Origin: Tamarix chinensis | Taxonomy: Eukaryota; Streptophyta; Magnoliopsida; Caryophyllales; Tamaricaceae | NCBI GenBank assembly: GCA_030549775.1 | Contig: CM060174.1 | Coordinates: 50,716,207-50,780,206, forward strand | Direction: 5' to 3' | Length of the DNA stretch: 64,000 nucleotides | Part shown: piece after piece, positions 60,340 through 64,000 of the stretch | Layout: each line of letters begins with the position of its first letter | How positions within the stretch are numbered: the stretch's first letter is position 1 | Program-made: the position numbers and the translations under genes | Notes under the pieces: model-generated | Databases searched by the model: none | Told to the model about the DNA's origin: nothing | Seen by the model: only the letters and a program-made list of their open reading frames with translations

Positions 60340-61900
60340 GAGAATTTTGGTGCTCTTTCTTCTAAAGTGTAGCTGGCTAGAGATTAGCTGAAAAGAAGTC
60401 AGGAGGCTTTGGCAATGCATCCCTCCAGTTTATCTCTATAGCATGAAGAGAAATTTAGTCTGAAGTCCTATGAATTCTATGCATCCTGTGAGGAAAGTTT
60501 TCTCAAACAAAAATCTGGTATTAAATGGCTGCAGTTGGGGGATTCTAACTCCCATTTCTTCTTCTCTGTTATGAGGGCTCATCAGCAGCATAGTTTTATC
60601 AAAAAGATTTAGCTTGACTCAGGGTCTGTTTATTATGATAGTAATGATATTGCTCAGGCTTTTATGACCTACACAGATTTGTTGGGTAATAGAGGGGTGG
60701 CTACAAGTTCTGTTTCAGAAGAAGTTTTGAAGTTGGGGCCCTTACTATCTGCTCAGCATCAACATGATTTGTTAAGCCCTTTTTCTATGCAGGAGATCAA
60801 AGATGCTTTATGGTCCATTGGAAATTTCAAAGCCCCTGGGTCTGATGGATTCACTGCTGGTTTTTTTAAGGCTGCCTGGAATGTGGTAGGGGTGATCTAG
60901 AGATGGTGGTTAGAAGGAGTTTTCAAGCATCTTTTGTTCCATCTTTCATGGGACAGTCCAAGTTGGTGCTTATTCCAAAATTTGTAAATGCTATAAAGCT
61001 GGCTGATTTTTGACCCATTGCTTGCTACAATGTGGTTTATAAGGTTTTGGCTAAAGTGTTAGCTAGGAGGTTGCAATGTGTCCTACCTACCATTATTCAC
61101 CCATCTCAGTCAGGTTTTGTGAAGGGAAGACGAATTGGTGATAATGTTCTCTTGGCCCATGAATTGTTGCATATGTATAACAGGAAAAATATTTCTCCTA
61201 GATGTATGATTAAATTTGACATGAGGAAAGCCTATAATTCTGTTGATTGAAATTTCTTAGAAAAGGTTATGTTAGGCCTGCACTTCCCTATGCATTTTGT
61301 CAAAGTAATCATGGCTTGTGTGTCTTCAGCATCTTATTCCTTTTCTGTTAATAATATTTTGCAACCTCCTTTCAAAGGAAGAAAAGGACTTCGACAAGGT
61401 GATCCTTTATCTTCTTTTTTTTTTTTTTTTTATTGTCATGGAGTATCTTTGTAGGTCCTTCCAATCCTTATGGGGCAAGACCGATTTTTAGGGGCACCCC
61501 AAGTGCAGGAAGTTGAATCTTATCAATCTATGTTTTGTAGATGACCTCTTAGTTTTTTGTAAAGCTGATGTGTCTTCTGTGAAGGCCATTAAGGAGGTTT
61601 TGGATAATTTCTCTGCATGCTTAGGTCTTCATATTAGTCCTGGAAAAAGTGTGGTGTTTTTGGGAGGTTCTGATCAAGGGTTAAAGTAAGCTATCAAATA
61701 TATTCTTCTTTTTCAAGAAAGATTGTTTCCTTTCAAAAATTTGGGTGTCCCTCTTGATGCCTCCAGGCTCAAAGCTACAGATATGTTGGAATTGGTTCAG
61801 AAAATATCTGGTAGGATGCAACATTGGGCAAATAAGCTTCTTTCCTATGCTGGAAGGGTTCAACTATTACAATCTATGATCACAAGCATAACTAATTATT
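60340..61900 (+). pseudogene. LINE-B reverse transcriptase
   Basis: The frame of the endonuclease continues through in-frame TAG stops at 60370, 60385, 60439, 60610 and 60898. The palm/fingers motifs are FKAPGSDGFTAGFFK (near 60825-60870), then after a frameshift YKVLAKVLARRLQ, SQSGFVKGRRIGDNVLLAHE and CMIKFDMRKAYNSVD (61032-61250), then GRKGLRQGDPLS (61377 onwards) and the catalytic box FVDDL (61534-61548). A T18-type run at about 61415-61432 interrupts the frame between these last two. The thumb region (61723-62004) follows with NLGVPLDASRLKATDM. Confidence 0.85.
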
Positions 61901-62137
61901 GGAGTCAAATCTTCATTCTCCCAAAAAAGTTATTCATAAGGCGGTGGCCCTGTGCAGGGCTTTCCTTTGGTCTGGAAAAGTTTCTCCTTCTAAGAGGGCT
62001 TTAGTGACTTGGAAAGTGGTATGTTTACCAAAGAAGGAAGGAGGTTTGGGCTTGTTGGATCTATTTTCCTGGAATATAGCAGCTGTGGGGAAGATGTTGT
62101 GGCACTTATCTCAGGAAAAAGATGCCCTTTAGATAAA

Positions 62138-62850
62138 ACGGGTGCATGCTTATTATATCAAAATGCAAGATGTGGCCTCCCGTAACCTACCCTGCACTGC
62201 TTCAGGGTTACTGCATAAATTATTTTCCTTAAGGTCTGTCCTCTTACCTATTTTCCAACAATGGAAGAGTGATAAAACCTACTCTATAGCTGAAGTTTAT
62301 GAGGTTATCAAATCTACTACTCCTCATGTGGCCTAGTGGAGAATTGTGTGGTCAATTTTTTCAGCTCCTAAGCATAAATTTATACTATGGTTAGTTGCAC
62401 ATTCCAAGCTTCCCACTGAAGATAATATTAGCATCATTCTGCCTACCATCAATCAGTAGTGTTGTTTTTGCACTCAGGATGAAACTCTTCTTCATCTTTT
62501 ATGTCAGTGTGCTGAGCTGAAGAAAATATGGTCTGCTATTAGTCAAGGTAGTGGTTTCAGAGTAAGGCACAACTCCATTGCAGGGGTTTTTGCCTCTTTT
62601 TCAAGAAGTAGAAGCGGGAAGGCTGTCACCACTCATTTTTATTCTAGTTTTTATGCTGTTGCTTTCTATGAGATTTGAAAAGCTAGAAATAATTGTATCT
62701 TTTTTAATAGAGCTTGGGATTTGAAAGGGGTAGCTCATAGGATCGCTTTGACTATGTCATCTCTTTGTCTCCAATCTAGTAGGAGGAAAAAGTTTGGTAG
62801 TTTTCTTGGAAGGGTAGATAACTTCTACAATTTCATTTGTAACATTTGAT
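62138..62850 (+). pseudogene. LINE-B C-terminal zinc-binding (zf-RVT) and tail
   Basis: After KEGGLGLLDLFSWNIA (about 62030-62085) come a HKLFSLRSVLLP segment and, at about 62458-62530, CCFCTQDETLLHLLCQCAEL, the Cys/His cluster of the zf-RVT domain that ends plant L1 polymerases. Short frames with stops; the AT-rich 3' UTR starts near 62830. Confidence 0.75.
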
Positions 62851-62884
62851 CCTTGATATAATATTTCATCTTTTACTTTAAAAA

Positions 62885-63730
62885 AAAAGTGAAGGTGAAA
62901 CCTCTGACGAGGAGGAAGAAGTCACCAACATTTATTTCATGGATCTTGGAGAGGAATCATCAATCTCCACCTCACCCATAAGCTTCTATGATGAAGATGA
63001 CATTGATGAGGTGGAATCTAATTTACTATACCTATGTGATGACTTTTTATATGTTTTGCATGATTCATTATATGATTGTGCTATAATAAATAAGGAAAAA
63101 AGAAAGCATGAAGAATCCACTTAATCACTTAAATAACTAACACACTCTTGTATTAAATGAAATGTTCTTCTTTGATCTCACATGCTTCTTTTCAAAACCA
63201 AGCTAGTAAATAAAATAACTAAATTTAATTAATTCATTGAGTATATTTGTTGTGATCACAAGTTCAAGATAGATAAATTCCAATTCATAATAGTTGATCT
63301 GCAAGCCAAATGTGATCACAAAAAGTTTATTGTTAGGACCATGAGGGATTAGGCTAAGGAAGTAAATATTGCATATACCTTCACAAAAAGTGAAGAAGGC
63401 TCAAATGTTTTGTTAGGGACTCAATGGTATTGTTAGGACCATAAGGGATTAGCTTAAGGAAATAAGAATGCAATTAAATGCCAAAAACTAAAAAAATTAT
63501 TTTTAAGAGCCTCGTCAAGTAATGCTTCTCCTCTCTTGAACAACTATAATGTATGTGGAAAACATGGGTACTCATGTGCAATATGTAGGCATGCAAAAAA
63601 AATGAAAAATTCACCTCCACTTATGAGAAGACAATTTCATGCAATATGTTTGGTAGATTTGGCCATGTTTCTTAATCATGTAATTTTACAAAAAAATGCC
63701 AAAGTGATTCAAAAATTTATGTAGGTATGG
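62885..63730 (+). pseudogene. Copia-3 gag, C-terminal part, resumes after the LINE
   Basis: The gag frame resumes exactly at the second target duplication (KSEGE in both flanks). It continues with an acidic linker SDEEEEVTNI, then FMDLGEESSI, then a DxEDDIDEV-type acidic run, usual for SIRE-like gag. At 63545-63586 a decayed zinc knuckle reads YNVCGKHGYSCAIC: the first Cys and the His of the CCHC are both replaced by Tyr, each by a single transition. 'TTTATTGTTAGGACCAT' and 'GGTATTGTTAGGACCATAAG' (63328 and 63425) form a short duplicated segment. Confidence 0.72.
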
Positions 63731-64000
63731 GTACTTAAGGGGATGATTTCGCATGAATTATGCACTAACCCGATAAGGATCCATTGTAAGGGTATATAAA
63801 ATAGTACATTTGTGCTTGAAGGTATGCTTCAACATTAATACAAGAATCCTTAAATGGTTCCAAGACACTAGATGCTCAATATACAAATGATGGGCAGTTG
63901 AACCATGTTCTCTAAGCTAACTCCATATAAGAGTGAACACATGACCTTTAGAGACAACTTAAAAAGAAATATTAATAGTTTTGGCAGCATCGGTATCGGT
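63731..64000 (+). pseudogene. Copia-3 protease start, cut by the window end
   Basis: After a spacer, the last 150 bases give WFQDTRCSIY in place of the W(Y/F)LDSGCSRHMTG protease segment (catalytic Asp-Ser/Thr-Gly lost), then SELTPYKSEHMTF- and DNLKRNINSFG-like wording in another frame. The rest of pol and the 3' LTR lie outside the window. Confidence 0.55.

Larger units (their letters stand above)
57957..62884 (+). mobile_element. L1-type LINE, near full length (LINE-B), 16-bp TSD
   Basis: Inserted in Copia-3 gag. AAAAGTGAAGGTGAAA occurs at 57941-57956 and again at 62885-62900, a perfect 16-bp target duplication. The element starts GGTGTTAAACCCTAGACGC, runs through ORF1, endonuclease, RT and a C-terminal zinc-binding region, and ends in a short A tract after an AT-rich 3' UTR. 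Its 4.93 kb length is nearly complete for a plant L1. Every coding part is broken. Confidence 0.92.

Overview
The window reads as nuclear DNA of a flowering plant: AT-rich, dominated by long-LTR retrotransposon pieces, Copia elements, L1-type LINEs and CACTA elements, with an endogenous Florendovirus-like pararetrovirus and one plausible single-exon plant gene. Nothing in it looks bacterial, organellar or viral-episomal, and no rRNA, tRNA or CRISPR array was seen. The species cannot be named from the sequence alone.

Layout. 1-352 is the end of a minus-strand Copia gag fragment, broken by the first of several LTR-like units that begin TGTAACACCC (called the TGTA family here). Units of this family start at 353 and 3157 (plus strand), run leftwards from 9490 and about 20,020 (minus strand), and lie complete with 5-bp target duplications at 11407-15545, 40829-44049, 44101-47579 and 49776-54978. 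No internal coding region of the family is present, so the complete ones are best read as solo LTRs. 5.6-7.5 kb is an unusual tandem array carrying expanded ATT/GTT triplets. 9.7-16.8 kb is a locally duplicated, unidentified repeat in which one copy shows the empty site of the 11407-15545 insertion. A complete non-autonomous CACTA element (17544-19393, TSD TAT) is full of inverted AACCGTTATTAAA repeats, and a truncated relative ends at 8772.

20.0-24.0 kb is the only low-repeat stretch. It holds the one convincing host gene (22509-23159), a small membrane protein with a Pro-rich N-terminus and an 18-residue Gly/Met repeat. From 25.4 to 29.6 kb, a 3' part of a Caulimoviridae genome (reverse transcriptase/RNase H, a downstream ORF2, and a promoter with TATA box, all minus strand and all broken) sits between TA dinucleotide runs. 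MITEs lie at about 24.0, 30.2 and 30.8-31.3 kb, and a decayed Copia element lies at 32.2-37.3 kb.

The right third is a nest of insertions. A minus-strand LINE (RT at 38.5-40.8 kb, endonuclease and ORF1 at 47.6-49.7 kb) was split by two solo LTRs 51 bp apart. A long-LTR Copia element begins at 49772; its LTR was split after four bases by another solo LTR, and its gag was split by a LINE (57957-62884) with a 16-bp target duplication that preserves the gag frame. Premature stops in that LINE look like C-to-T/G-to-A decay. Apart from the 22.5-kb gene, no protein here is likely to be functional. I did not find a convincing new biological system; the most informative signals are the insertion chronology, the virus-in-TA-repeat junctions, the CACTA hairpin arrays and the triplet-bearing tandem array.
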